64,000 bases of DNA from Planctomycetaceae bacterium (GTDB taxonomy: Bacteria; Planctomycetota; Planctomycetia; Pirellulales; Thermoguttaceae): assembly GCA_012719125.1 (NCBI GenBank), contig JAAYAY010000026.1:30659-94658 (forward strand). Reading direction: 5' to 3'. The position numbers were made by a program, and so were the translations under genes. Positions within the stretch are counted from its first letter, which is position 1, and each line of letters opens with the position of its first letter. Under the pieces are notes generated by a model. The model saw only the letters and a program-made list of their open reading frames with translations. It searched no databases and had not been told where the DNA came from. This document shows positions 49,620 through 58,884 of this stretch, one piece after another.

Positions 49620-51002
49620 ATGGACAAGTTACGTGTCGGATACGTGTGTTGCGCGCGACTGAGCTTCGACGGAGACTTCGCGACGCAGATCTTCGAACGC
49701 TCCCTGAAGAGCCTGTCGCAGATGGACGTGGAATTGGTCCACGCGCCCGGACTGACCGTCACTGAGGAGGACGCCGAGGCACTGGCCGAGCAATTCCACG
49801 CTCAGAGGATCGACGTGCTGGTGGTGCAGTACGGCACTTTTGCCCTGGGCACCCTGATCCCCATCCTGGCCGACCGGCTGCCGGTGCCCATCATTTTGTG
49901 GGGCGTGCCCGAGCCGAGCCTCGACGGAATCAAGCTCCGCTCGAACTCGTTCTGCGGGATCAACATGAACGCCCACACCCTGATGCGGTTGGGGCGCAAG
50001 TACGACTACGTCTTCTGCGCTCCGGAGGAGGGGCCGGCGGCGCTGTTGCCCTCCTTCCGCGTGATCCACTGTCTCAAGCGGCTCCGCCGCGTTCGCCTGG
50101 GACTGGTGGGCTACCGCGTGCCGGGCTTCTATACCTCGACCTTCGACGAGTTGGGGCTGCGGCGTCTCTTGGGCGTGGAAGTCCACCACGTCACCATGGC
50201 CGAGTTGTTCGACACGGCCCGGGCGATCGAGCCCGCACGCCGCCAGCAGGAAGCCCAGGCCATCCGCGGCACGGCCAGTGCGTGCCAGGTGACCGACGAC
50301 GAGTTGGACCAAGCCGGGGCCTTGATGCTGGCTTTCCACGACATCGCGGCGAAGAACCGGCTCACCGGCTTTGCCGTGAAGTGCTGGCCGGAGTTCACCG
50401 CCCACTACGGCATCATGCCCTGCAGCACGATCAGCCGCCTCAACGACGTGGGCCTGATCACGGCCTGCGAAGGCGACATCTACGGCACGGTCAGCATGTT
50501 GATTGCCAACTTCCTGACCGGCCGCAACGCCATGTTTGCCGACTTCATCGCCTTCGACGACGAGCGGAACGAGGGCCTGGCCTGGCACTGCGGCTCGGCC
50601 CCGACCTGCCTCATGGCCAAGGATGCCGGCAACACGCTGGGCAAGCACCCTTCCGTCGAAGGCGGCGGCAAGCGGGGCGTCAACGTCAACTTCCCCATCG
50701 AGGGTCGCGGTCCCACAACCATGTGCCGGCTGGGCGTCGGGCCCCAGGGCCTGCGGCTGTTTCTGGTGGGTGGGCAGTCGGTGCCCCCCACTGCGAATCT
50801 GCCCGGCAACTGCTGGGCCGTGAAGTTCGACTCGCCCGTGCGCCGCGTGGTCGACGCCGTGATCGGCGAGGGCCTGGAACACCACACGGCCCTGGTCCAT
50901 GCCGACATCCGCGACGACCTGCGGCGTCTGGCCCGGTGGCTGGACCTCGAAACCCTGGATGTCGACGGCCACTTGCCGTCGAAGAGTACCAACTGCAGTT
51001 AG
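49620..51002 (+). CDS. L-fucose/L-arabinose isomerase-like protein, COG2407 type (cluster gene 4)
   Basis: A 460-residue protein with the fold of L-fucose and L-arabinose isomerases. N-terminal Rossmann-like domains (KLRVGYVCCARLSF; RIDVLVVQYGTFALG; VPIILWGVPEPSLDG) precede FAVKCWPEFTAHYGIMPCST and ITACEGDIYGTVSMLIANFL, followed by WHCGSAPTCL, which supply the Glu, Asp and His metal ligands of the family. Likely reaction: aldose-ketose isomerisation of an unknown sugar. A 240-bp gap follows, filled by an AT-rich repeat. Confidence 0.85.
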   Translation: MDKLRVGYVCCARLSFDGDFATQIFERSLKSLSQMDVELVHAPGLTVTEEDAEALAEQFHAQRIDVLVVQYGTFALGTLIPILADRLPVPIILWGVPEPSLDGIKLRSNSFCGINMNAHTLMRLGRKYDYVFCAPEEGPAALLPSFRVIHCLKRLRRVRLGLVGYRVPGFYTSTFDELGLRRLLGVEVHHVTMAELFDTARAIEPARRQQEAQAIRGTASACQVTDDELDQAGALMLAFHDIAAKNRLTGFAVKCWPEFTAHYGIMPCSTISRLNDVGLITACEGDIYGTVSMLIANFLTGRNAMFADFIAFDDERNEGLAWHCGSAPTCLMAKDAGNTLGKHPSVEGGGKRGVNVNFPIEGRGPTTMCRLGVGPQGLRLFLVGGQSVPPTANLPGNCWAVKFDSPVRRVVDAVIGEGLEHHTALVHADIRDDLRRLARWLDLETLDVDGHLPSKSTNCS

Positions 51003-51033
51003 AGTCACAAGATGAGCGCGCCGTGCGATCAGC

Positions 51034-51223
51034 TCTGAAATCCGAAATGCGAAGCACGAAAATCGAAACAAACCCAAAATCCAAATGGCAAAGGCTCGAA
51101 ACAAGAGTGTGCGTGTCGGCGTGAGTCTCTTCGTCAGGTTTGAAACATTCTGATTTAAGGCTTCGAATTTGTTTCGGATTTCGCGTTTCGTATTTCGGAT
51201 TTGGTTGCGGCCGGAGGCTGCGC
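51034..51223. repeat. AT-rich dispersed repeat (AAATCCGAAA type), copy B
   Basis: Inverted copy of the repeat at 26130-26310. It opens TCTGAAATCCGAAATGCGAA, has GTCAGGTTTGAAACATTCTG in the centre, and closes TATTTCGGATTTGGTTGCGG followed by CCGGAGGCTGCG. It fills almost all of the gap between the isomerase-like gene and iolB and ends 20 bp before the iolB start. Confidence 0.8.
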
Positions 51224-51242
51224 TAAGAATAGAGGAAAGACC

Positions 51243-52034
51243 ATGAACTATCGTATTATCTGGAAACCCCAGCCCGGCTTCACCTTGCTCTCAAAGCCGG
51301 GCGATGCCGGCATGAAGTACTTGAGCTTTGGAATGATCGCCCTGGAGGCCGGCCAGAAGTACAACCTGCCGGCCGCCGATCAGGAGACAGCCCTCGTGCT
51401 ACTCAAGGGCGCGGCAGCCCTCACCGGCAGCGGCCTGGAGCGGCAGGTGATCGGACCGCGGGCCGACCTGTTCAACGACAAACCGTGGACGGTGATGATC
51501 CCGGCTCAGGGCACGCTGGAGATCGAGGCCACGGCCGACTGCGAGTTGGCCCTATGCCAGGCGCCCTCGAGCAGGCCGGGGCCCGCGTTGGTGATCCCGC
51601 CCGACAAGGTCAAGGAGGTTTCGCTCGGCAAGCCCGGCTTCCAGCGCCGCGCCTTGATGATGGTCACCGAGGAAGTGCCGGCCGATTACCTGTTCATCGG
51701 CGAGGCGATCGTGCCGCCGGCCAATTGGGCCAGCTTCCCGCCCCACCGACACGACTTCGACGACCTGCCCCATGAAGTCGACATGGAGGAAATCTACTAC
51801 TTCCGCTTCGACCGGCCCCAGGGCTTCGGAATCCAGAAGATCTACACCGACGACCGCTCGATCGACGAGACGTACACGGTCCAGGATCACCACACGGTGC
51901 TGATCCCCGAGGGCTATCATCCCGTGGCCACGGCTCCGGGCTACTCGATGTACTACCTGTGGATCATGGCCGGCAAGGATCGCCGGTTCCTCTCCCGGCC
52001 CGATCCGGATCATCGCTGGGTGGCGGAAGGTTGA
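51243..52034 (+). CDS. iolB: 5-deoxy-glucuronate isomerase (IolB)
   Basis: A 263-residue double-cupin protein. The C-terminal cupin carries the IolB signature: WASFPPHRHDFDDLP, MEEIYYFRFD, then YTDDRSIDETYTV, IPEGYHPVATAPGYS and YYLWIMAG, which agree closely with the known IolB sequence. The His, Glu and second His bind the metal. IolB converts 5-deoxy-D-glucuronate to 2-deoxy-5-keto-D-gluconate in inositol breakdown. Here it sits one base before an FGGY kinase gene, with no IolC, IolD or IolJ nearby. The start at 51243 begins MNYRIIWKPQPGF; the 14-residue upstream extension overlaps the repeat. Confidence 0.93.
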   Translation: MNYRIIWKPQPGFTLLSKPGDAGMKYLSFGMIALEAGQKYNLPAADQETALVLLKGAAALTGSGLERQVIGPRADLFNDKPWTVMIPAQGTLEIEATADCELALCQAPSSRPGPALVIPPDKVKEVSLGKPGFQRRALMMVTEEVPADYLFIGEAIVPPANWASFPPHRHDFDDLPHEVDMEEIYYFRFDRPQGFGIQKIYTDDRSIDETYTVQDHHTVLIPEGYHPVATAPGYSMYYLWIMAGKDRRFLSRPDPDHRWVAEG

Positions 52035-52035
52035 C

Positions 52036-53565
52036 ATGAACGAACTGCTCCTGGGCATCGACATCGGCACCAGCGGCTGCAAGATCACCCTGATTGACTG
52101 CCGCGGCAACATCGTCGACACGGCGTTCGGCGAGTACTGCAACCTCCATCCGCATCCCGGCTGGTCGCAGCAGGACCCGGACGACTGGTATCGGGTGGCG
52201 TCGGCGCTGCTGCGTGCCATGCTGGCACGGGGCAAATGCCGGCCCGAGCAGATCGCCGCCTTGAGCCTCGACGGTTCCGCCCACAACGCCGTCCTGGCCG
52301 ACGGCGACTTCCGCCCCCTGCGTCCGACCATCATGTGGACCGATCAGCGGAGCGCGGCGCAGGCGGCTCGACTGGAGGCGGAAGCCGGCGCGGAGATCTT
52401 TCGTATCGGCTATCAGAAACCGACGCCCACCTGGACGTTGCCGCAACTGGTCTGGATCGGCGAGCACGATCCGGAGCCGCTGCAGCGCACGGAACGCGTC
52501 CTCTTTACCAAGGACTACGTTCGATACCGGTTGACGGGCACCTGGGAAACCGACCATATCGAAGCCCAGGGGAGCCTGCTCTACGACATGGCCGGACGCC
52601 GCTGGTCCGAAGAACTCTGCCGGCTGGCCGGAATCCCCGTGAACATCTTGCCCCCCTTGGTCGAGCCCACCGAGGTCGTCGGCGCCGTCACGGCCGCCGC
52701 GGCGGCCGAAACCGGCCTGATCAGGGGCACGCCGGTGATCGCCGGCTGCACCGATTCGGCCGTCGAAGACTATGCGGCCGGCGCGATCCGGCCAGGCCAG
52801 ATGGTCATCAAGCTGGCCACGGCGGGCAACGTGAACGTGATGACGGCCGAGGCCCATCCGCACCCCCGGACGCTCACCTACTCCCACGTGATTCCCGGAT
52901 TGTGGTACACGGTGTCGGCCACCAATACGGCCGCCTCGGCCGAACGCTGGTTCCGCGACGTCTTCTGCCTCCACGAAGTGGAGCAGGCGGCCGCCGCAGG
53001 CCGCAGCGTCTACGATCAACTGCACGAGGCAGCCCGGCAAGTGCCGCCGGGTGCCGAAGGACTGTTTTTTCATCCTTACCTGCTGGGCGAGCGAAGCCCC
53101 TACTGGGACGCCAACCTGCGAGGCAGCTTCGTGGGGGCCACCATGCGGCACGGCAAGCCGCACTTCGTCCGTGCGCTGCTCGAAGGCGTGGCCTACTCGC
53201 TGCGGGACTGCTACCGCACGATCGCCGAGATGCAGTTGCCGGTCGATGAGATCCGGCTCATCGGCGGCGGCGCCAAGAGCGATCTGTGGACGCAGATCAT
53301 CAGCGACGTGTTCGACCGGCCCATCGTACGCCCGGCCGGCTGCGACGCCAGCTTCGGCGCGGCCCTGCTGGCCGGCGTGGGCGTGGGCCTGTTTGCCGAC
53401 ACGGTCGACGCCGCCCGGCAGTGCATTCGCGTCCGCGACACCGTCCAGCCCCAGCCCGACGCGGTCCGGCTCTACGCCAGGCTGTTTCCCCTCTACTGCC
53501 GGATCCACGACGGCCTCGCCGGCACCTACGCCGAACTGGCCGGCCTGCTCGCTAAACCTGACTGA
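52036..53565 (+). CDS. FGGY-family carbohydrate kinase (XylB-like; cluster gene 6)
   Basis: A 509-residue kinase of xylulokinase size. The N-terminal phosphate-binding loop is LLGIDIGTSGCKITL. SLDGSAHNAVLADG, WTDQRSAAQAARLE and the second ATP motif IRLIGGGAKSDLWTQIISD follow, with GCDASFGAALLAG at the end. It phosphorylates a sugar or ketose made by the preceding isomerases. In an iol pathway this step is done by a PfkB-type IolC, so its place beside iolB is notable. Separated from iolB by one base. Confidence 0.93.
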   Translation: MNELLLGIDIGTSGCKITLIDCRGNIVDTAFGEYCNLHPHPGWSQQDPDDWYRVASALLRAMLARGKCRPEQIAALSLDGSAHNAVLADGDFRPLRPTIMWTDQRSAAQAARLEAEAGAEIFRIGYQKPTPTWTLPQLVWIGEHDPEPLQRTERVLFTKDYVRYRLTGTWETDHIEAQGSLLYDMAGRRWSEELCRLAGIPVNILPPLVEPTEVVGAVTAAAAAETGLIRGTPVIAGCTDSAVEDYAAGAIRPGQMVIKLATAGNVNVMTAEAHPHPRTLTYSHVIPGLWYTVSATNTAASAERWFRDVFCLHEVEQAAAAGRSVYDQLHEAARQVPPGAEGLFFHPYLLGERSPYWDANLRGSFVGATMRHGKPHFVRALLEGVAYSLRDCYRTIAEMQLPVDEIRLIGGGAKSDLWTQIISDVFDRPIVRPAGCDASFGAALLAGVGVGLFADTVDAARQCIRVRDTVQPQPDAVRLYARLFPLYCRIHDGLAGTYAELAGLLAKPD

Positions 53566-53577
53566 AAGGACCGATCC

Positions 53578-54972
53578 ATGTCTCACAGCGTATCCCGCCG
53601 CCGGTTCGTCAAATCCGCATCGGCTGCCGCCGGCCTGGGCTGTCTCGCCCCCTACTGGGTCGCCGGCGCCGAAGCACCGGCTGCCTCCTTCGAGGCCAAG
53701 AACGATCGTCCCCTGGTTGCGGCGATCGGTGTCGGCGGACGTGGCCTGTACGATACCAAGTTGGCCAGCCGTTTCGGCGACATCGTCGCCGTCTGCGACG
53801 CGGACCTGGAACGTGCCGAGCAGGCGAGGGAGGCGCTGGGGGGCAAGGCGGCCGTCTTCCAGGACTATCGCAAGCTGCTCGAAACCCGCCCCGATATCGA
53901 CGTGATCATCAACGGCACCCCCGACCATTGGCACACGGCCGTCAACGTCGCGGCCTGCCGGGCCGGTAAGGACATCTACACGGAAAAGCCGCTCACCCTC
54001 ACCATCGAAGAAGGGAAGATTCTGCGGCAAGTCGTCCGCGAAACGGGGCGGATTGTGCAAGTCGGCACGCAGCAGCGGAGTGCACCCCACTTCCGCACCG
54101 CCTGCGAACTGGTCCGCAACGGCCGCATCGGCAAGCTGCGCCAAGTGGCCGTGCTGTTGCCCTTCTATTCGTACAAGGGCGGCCCCTTCGCCACCCAGCC
54201 GGTCCCCCCGAAGCTCGACTGGGACTTCTACCAGGGCCAGGCGCCCGAACGGCCCTACTGCCGCGAACGAACCCATTTCAGCTTCCGGTTCTGGTCGGAG
54301 TATGGCGGAGGGAAGATCACCGATTGGGGCCAGCACCACATGGATATCGCCTTCTGGGGCATGGGCCTCGAAGACAGCGGCCCGTTGGAGGTCGAGGCCA
54401 AAGGTTTCTACCCCAACCACGGCAAGCCCGACGCCTACGACAATTCCGACCGGTTCACCGCGAGAATGAAGTTCCCCGGCGACATCGACGTGTACTTCCT
54501 GGTCGTCCGCGACGGGAAGTATCTGAAGAGCATGGCCGACGGCGACATGACCGTGGAGGAAGACGCCGAACTCTTCGCCGGCATGCCCGAAGCGTGGCGG
54601 ACGGAACAGCGGGACGGCGTCATGTTCATCGGCGACAAGGGACGGCTGTTTGCCAATCGCGGCAAGGCCTACGGCAAGGCGGTGGAAGAGCTTCCGGAAA
54701 ACCCTCTGCCCGCCGACGCCGTCCGGCTCTACGAGAGCAACGACCACATGGGCAACTTCTTCGAGTGCGTTCAGAGCCGCAAGCAGCCGATCAGCACAGT
54801 CGACACGGCACACCGTGTCATCACGGCCTGCCATTTGGGAAACGTATCGATGCACCTGAACCGGGCCGTCCGTTGGGATCCGGAGAAGGAACGAGTTGTC
54901 GGCGACGCCGAGGCACAGAACTCGATTTACGTTCATCGCCAGCAGCGGAAACCGTATACGATCGAAGCGTGA
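53578..54972 (+). CDS. Gfo/Idh/MocA oxidoreductase with Tat signal (cluster gene 7)
   Basis: A 464-residue member with a twin-arginine leader (SRRRFVKSASAAAGLGC). VAAIGVGGRGLYDTKLA is the Rossmann motif, DIYTEKPLTLTIEEG holds the EKP lysine, and ITDWGQHHMDIAFWGMG is a typical planctomycete-lineage active-site block. RIVQVGTQQRSAPHFRTA is also family-typical. Probably exported folded, with NAD(P) bound. It begins 12 bp after the kinase gene with GAAAGGA upstream. Confidence 0.9.
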   Translation: MSHSVSRRRFVKSASAAAGLGCLAPYWVAGAEAPAASFEAKNDRPLVAAIGVGGRGLYDTKLASRFGDIVAVCDADLERAEQAREALGGKAAVFQDYRKLLETRPDIDVIINGTPDHWHTAVNVAACRAGKDIYTEKPLTLTIEEGKILRQVVRETGRIVQVGTQQRSAPHFRTACELVRNGRIGKLRQVAVLLPFYSYKGGPFATQPVPPKLDWDFYQGQAPERPYCRERTHFSFRFWSEYGGGKITDWGQHHMDIAFWGMGLEDSGPLEVEAKGFYPNHGKPDAYDNSDRFTARMKFPGDIDVYFLVVRDGKYLKSMADGDMTVEEDAELFAGMPEAWRTEQRDGVMFIGDKGRLFANRGKAYGKAVEELPENPLPADAVRLYESNDHMGNFFECVQSRKQPISTVDTAHRVITACHLGNVSMHLNRAVRWDPEKERVVGDAEAQNSIYVHRQQRKPYTIEA

Positions 54973-55003
54973 GGAAGAGCCCGCGGAGGAAGGGAACACG
55001 AAC

Positions 55004-56059
55004 GTGCTCAAGGTAGCAATTCTCGGATTCGGCTTCATGGGCCGCATGCACTATCGCTGCTGGCGGTCCCTGGCGGGAGCCACGGTGACGGCCGTCTGCG
55101 ATGCGGATCCGCACGCGCTGGACGAGTCGGCCAGGAACCGCGGCAACATCGCCGGAGCCGAGGGCGACGTCGACCTGGCGGGCGTGAAGGTCTACGGCGA
55201 TTTCGAGGAAATGCTCCGGCAGGAACCGCTCGACGCCCTGTCGATCACCATACCCACCCACTTGCATCCGGCAGCCACGATCGCGGCCCTCGACGCCGGG
55301 CTGCACGTCCTGTGCGAAAAGCCCATGGCCTTGAACTTGGCGGACGGCACGCGAATGATCGAGGCCGCTCAGCGGAGCGGAAAAGTGCTGCAGATCGGCC
55401 ATTGCATCCGGTTCTGGCCCGAGTACGCCAAGGCCAAAGAGATCGTCGATAGCGGCGTCCACGGCCGGGTGATCGCTGCCACGTTCCAGCGTCTGGCGGC
55501 CACCGCAGCCCGCAGGCAGCAGACTTGGTACGTCGACGCGGAACGGAGCGGCGGCATGGCGCTGGACCTGCACATTCACGACACGGATTTCGTGCAGTAC
55601 CTGTTCGGAGTGCCTCAAAACGTGTGCAGCCACGGTGCGTCGGTGCCCGCCGGCGGACTGGCGCACATCGTGACCCGCTACGGTTACGACGACGACAAGC
55701 TGGTGCTTGCCGAGGGGGGCTGGGCGATGATGCCTCCCTTCGGCTTCCAGATGCGGTTCCACATCGCGCTGGAGAGCGCCACCCTCGACTTCGACTTCCA
55801 TCGCGACCCCAAGCTCCGGCTCTCGACGGCCGCGGGCGAGATGATCGTGCCCCCCTGCGAGCCGGGCGACGGCTACGCGCGGCAAATCGAACATTTCGCC
55901 CGGCGGATCCGCGGCGAGGACGTGCCCGACGTCGTCACTCCGCAAGAGGCCCTGCTCTCGTTGCGGATCATCGAGGCGGAACGCGAGTCGGCACACACCG
56001 GCCGTCCGGTGACGATCGGCGGCCCGAACGCCGAAGAGGAGTCCTCCCATGCTGTGTAA
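55004..56059 (+). CDS. Gfo/Idh/MocA oxidoreductase, cytoplasmic (cluster gene 8)
   Basis: A 351-residue member without signal peptide. VAILGFGFMGRMHYRCWRSL is the Rossmann part, HVLCEKPMALNLADG the EKP region, and SGGMALDLHIHDTDFVQYLF contains the catalytic Asp-x3-His block. This form is close to sugar/inositol dehydrogenases of the IolG type. The GTG at 55004 is chosen since VLKVAILG starts the fold; an ATG-started longer frame from 54896 overlaps the preceding gene and is unlikely. It ends 11 bp inside the next gene. Confidence 0.88.
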   Translation: MLKVAILGFGFMGRMHYRCWRSLAGATVTAVCDADPHALDESARNRGNIAGAEGDVDLAGVKVYGDFEEMLRQEPLDALSITIPTHLHPAATIAALDAGLHVLCEKPMALNLADGTRMIEAAQRSGKVLQIGHCIRFWPEYAKAKEIVDSGVHGRVIAATFQRLAATAARRQQTWYVDAERSGGMALDLHIHDTDFVQYLFGVPQNVCSHGASVPAGGLAHIVTRYGYDDDKLVLAEGGWAMMPPFGFQMRFHIALESATLDFDFHRDPKLRLSTAAGEMIVPPCEPGDGYARQIEHFARRIRGEDVPDVVTPQEALLSLRIIEAERESAHTGRPVTIGGPNAEEESSHAV

Positions 56060-56888
56060 CGCCTGGCCGCTGGCCGTGTGCAGTTGGTCGCTCCGCACCG
56101 ACGTGGCGGGAGTGGCCGACGCCACGGGCCGACTGGGAATCGATCACGTGAATCTCGCCCTGAAGCCGGCGCTCCGCGAAGACGGCGACGATTACCTGGC
56201 CGCCGTCCGCCGGCAGGCCTGGACGATCACGGCCACGACGATCGGCTTTCCGCAGGAAGATTACTCGACGCTGGAGAGCATCCGCGCCACCGGCGGAATT
56301 GTGCCCGACGAGTATTGGCCGGAGAATCGCCGGATGGTCGTTGAGGCCGCGGAGATAACGGCCCGGTTCGGCGTCCGCTACCTCAGTTTGCATGCGGGGT
56401 TCCTGGAAAGCGACGAGACGGCGCACGTGGAGAAGATCCACGATCGCCTGCGGTGGCTGGCCGATGAGGCCGGCGGGCGAGGCCTCGTTTTGCTGCTGGA
56501 GACCGGCCAGGAGACGGCCGACTGCTTGAGAGTGCTGCTGGAGGAGCTGAACCACCCCGCCCTGGGCGTCAATTTCGATCCGGCGAACATGATCCTGTAC
56601 GGCAAGGGCGACCCGGTGGCCGCCGTGCGTGTGCTCGGGCCGTGGATCAAGCACGTTCACGTCAAGGATGCGCGTCGCACTCAGCAGCCGGGCACCTGGG
56701 GGACCGAGGTGCCGTGGGGCGACGGCGAAGTGGGCGGTGAAGCGTTTCTGAAGGCATTGCAGGAAGTAGGATTTGCCGGCGCGCTGGCCGTCGAACGCGA
56801 GGCGGGCGACGACCGGCTGGGCGACGTTCAACTGGCCGTCGAGCGGCTCGCCGAGGCCGGCCGCCGTCTGGAACGGGGGGAATTCTGA
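56049..56888 (+). CDS. Sugar phosphate isomerase/epimerase family protein (cluster gene 9)
   Basis: A 279-residue xylose-isomerase-like TIM barrel. Metal-site residues: LVLLLETGQETADCL (Glu), GVNFDPANMILYGKGDP (Asp), IKHVHVKDARR (His/Lys/Asp) and ALAVEREAG (Glu). The extra segment FPQEDYSTLESIRATGGIVPD is shared with a planctomycete subgroup. IolE and IolI of inositol catabolism belong to this fold. It overlaps both neighbours, by 11 bp on the left and by 1 bp (TGATG) on the right. Confidence 0.9.
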   Translation: MLCNAWPLAVCSWSLRTDVAGVADATGRLGIDHVNLALKPALREDGDDYLAAVRRQAWTITATTIGFPQEDYSTLESIRATGGIVPDEYWPENRRMVVEAAEITARFGVRYLSLHAGFLESDETAHVEKIHDRLRWLADEAGGRGLVLLLETGQETADCLRVLLEELNHPALGVNFDPANMILYGKGDPVAAVRVLGPWIKHVHVKDARRTQQPGTWGTEVPWGDGEVGGEAFLKALQEVGFAGALAVEREAGDDRLGDVQLAVERLAEAGRRLERGEF

Positions 56889-58078
56889 TGGGCGATGAAA
56901 TGAGCTGGGATCTGTACCTGAGCCTGAGCGGCATGAAGTTCCTGGAGTTCACCGTCTGGGGCGCATGGGCGCCCGTTCTGGCTTCTCGCATTCTCGGCCC
57001 GCTGAAGATGAGCGGGAAGCAACTGGGCTGGATTTACGCGACGCTGCCCCTGGCGTGCGTTGTGGCGCCCATGGCGGCCGGCCAGATCGTCGACCGATGG
57101 TGCCCGACCGAATTCTACATGGCCGCGGCCCACCTGCTGGGCGGCGTATTCCTGCTGGCGGCGTCCCGGGCCACGCGGTTCACACCCCTGTTCCTGCTGA
57201 TGCTTGGCCACTGCCTCTGTTTTGCCCCGACATTGGCCATGGTCAACTCGCTCACCTTCGCCCATATGCCGAATCCCGAGGTCAACTACTTCCGGGTCCG
57301 CATGTGGGGAGCCGTGTCCTGGGTGCTGATCGGCTGGGTGCTCAGTCTCTGGCGCCGCTCAGGCAAGCTCCAGGTGAAGAGCGCCGACAGCCTGGTCCTG
57401 GCGGCGGTCTGCTCCTTCGTCATGGGGCTCTACTGCTTCACACTCCCGCACACGCCCCCCGCACACACCGGCGCCGGGGCGCTGGCCTTCGTCAAGGCGA
57501 TCTCGCTCTTCAGCGATCCGAACTTCCTCATCTTCATGGTGATCTCCTTCGTCGTCAGCACGCAACTGCAATTCTACTTCCTGGGCACCTCGCGATTCCT
57601 CGAAGACATCGGCACCTCCAACACGGCTATCCCGGCGGCCATGAGCATCGCACAGATCGCGCAGGTCGTCGCCATGGCGGTCATCCTGCCGCCCATCTTC
57701 AAGCCGCTGGGGTATCAATGGATCATACCCATGGGAGTGGGATTCTGGCTGCTCATGTTCCTGCTCTACGCCTGCATGAAGCCTCGCGGCCTGGTGATCG
57801 GATCGATGATGCTGCACGGCCTGGCCTTTGCCTTCTTCTTCGACGCCGCCTTCATCTACATCAACGCCGCAGCCCCGACCGACATCCGCGGCTCGGCCCA
57901 GGGCCTGTACCTCGCGGTGACTTCGGGACTTGGCCTGTTTGTGGGAACACAGTTGACCGGCGCCGTGATGGACTACTTCCGCCGCGACGACAAGTTCCTC
58001 TGGCGGCCTATCTTCCTCGTGCCGTGCGTGCTGCTAACGCTCTGTGTGTTGGCGTTCGCCCTGTTGTTCAGGGGATAA
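56888..58078 (+). CDS. MFS transporter, nucleoside:H+ symporter (NupG)-like (cluster gene 10)
   Basis: A 396-residue polytopic protein with about twelve hydrophobic segments. LSGMKFLEFTVWGAWAPVLA at the start and FRVRMWGAVSWVLIGWVLSL are typical of the NupG/XapB family, and HGLAFAFFFDAAFIYINAAA with DIRGSAQGLY in the second half confirms it. Planctomycete relatives are frequently part of sugar clusters, so the substrate may be a sugar rather than a nucleoside. Its ATG shares a base with the previous stop (TGATG). Confidence 0.9.
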   Translation: MGDEMSWDLYLSLSGMKFLEFTVWGAWAPVLASRILGPLKMSGKQLGWIYATLPLACVVAPMAAGQIVDRWCPTEFYMAAAHLLGGVFLLAASRATRFTPLFLLMLGHCLCFAPTLAMVNSLTFAHMPNPEVNYFRVRMWGAVSWVLIGWVLSLWRRSGKLQVKSADSLVLAAVCSFVMGLYCFTLPHTPPAHTGAGALAFVKAISLFSDPNFLIFMVISFVVSTQLQFYFLGTSRFLEDIGTSNTAIPAAMSIAQIAQVVAMAVILPPIFKPLGYQWIIPMGVGFWLLMFLLYACMKPRGLVIGSMMLHGLAFAFFFDAAFIYINAAAPTDIRGSAQGLYLAVTSGLGLFVGTQLTGAVMDYFRRDDKFLWRPIFLVPCVLLTLCVLAFALLFRG

Positions 58079-58091
58079 GGAAAACGAACCG

Positions 58092-58883
58092 ATGCCGCTG
58101 CAATGGACCCGCGTCGACGACTACGAAGCGATGAGCGCCGCCGGCGCCGCTCGCATCGCCGCTGCACTCGAGCCGAGGCTCCGCCAGGGCCGGCCCGTGC
58201 TCCTGGGACTGGCCACCGGCAACACCATGCTCGTCCTCTACCAGCGATTGGCCGAGCTGCTCAACCGCTGCGCCGCGAGCCTCGCGCAGCTCCATACCTT
58301 CAACCTCGACGAGTACGTCGGCGCCGACGGGCGACCGGTGCCCGCCGACCATCCCCTGAGTTACCGCGCCTACATGGAGCAGAACTTCTTCAGCCGACTC
58401 GACCCGCAGTTGGGCCTGCAACCCGACCACGTCCACTTCCCCGACCCCGCGTGCCCGGCCGAGACCGACGACCTGATCGAGCGGCTGGGAGGGCTCGACG
58501 TGCAACTACTGGGTATCGGTTTTAACGGCCACATCGCCTTCAATGAGCCCATGCCGGAAACCAAGATCGCAGCCGATGCCTTCGCCGCCCTGCCCACCCG
58601 CGTCATCGACCTGACCGAGTTGACGATCGACACCAACGCCCGGCTGACGGCCGGCGGCGATCGCTCCCGGGTACCGCGGCAGGCCGTCACCCTGGGAATG
58701 AAGCCGATCCTCGCCGCCCGGGAGATCCTGCTTCTGGCTTGCTTCCCCGAACAGGAAGAACCGCTTCGCCGCATGCGGCACGGCCGGCCCACGCCCGAGT
58801 TGCCGGCCAGTTACTTGTTGGATCACCCCCATAGTACGATCCTCTATACGGGCGATCGAATCTCGCTCGAGGAACAGGCCTGA
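58092..58883 (+). CDS. nagB: Glucosamine-6-phosphate deaminase / 6-phosphogluconolactonase-family protein (cluster gene 11)
   Basis: A 263-residue NagB homologue, which converts glucosamine-6-phosphate to fructose-6-phosphate and ammonia. LGLATGNTMLVLYQRLAEL is the phosphate loop, FNLDEYVG holds the catalytic Asp, and GIGFNGHIAFNEP holds the Asn/His/Glu group of the active site. VTLGMKPILAAREILLLA and a shortened C-terminus follow. It implies that an amino sugar enters the pathway, or that the enzyme has been recruited for a related sugar phosphate. It follows the MFS gene by 13 bp. Confidence 0.9.
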   Translation: MPLQWTRVDDYEAMSAAGAARIAAALEPRLRQGRPVLLGLATGNTMLVLYQRLAELLNRCAASLAQLHTFNLDEYVGADGRPVPADHPLSYRAYMEQNFFSRLDPQLGLQPDHVHFPDPACPAETDDLIERLGGLDVQLLGIGFNGHIAFNEPMPETKIAADAFAALPTRVIDLTELTIDTNARLTAGGDRSRVPRQAVTLGMKPILAAREILLLACFPEQEEPLRRMRHGRPTPELPASYLLDHPHSTILYTGDRISLEEQA

Positions 58884-58884
58884 G

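Noticed and set aside
51964..55047. Minus-strand frame of 1027 residues opposite the kinase and oxidoreductase genes
   Set aside because: It spans several real plus-strand genes with clear family motifs and has no recognisable domain.
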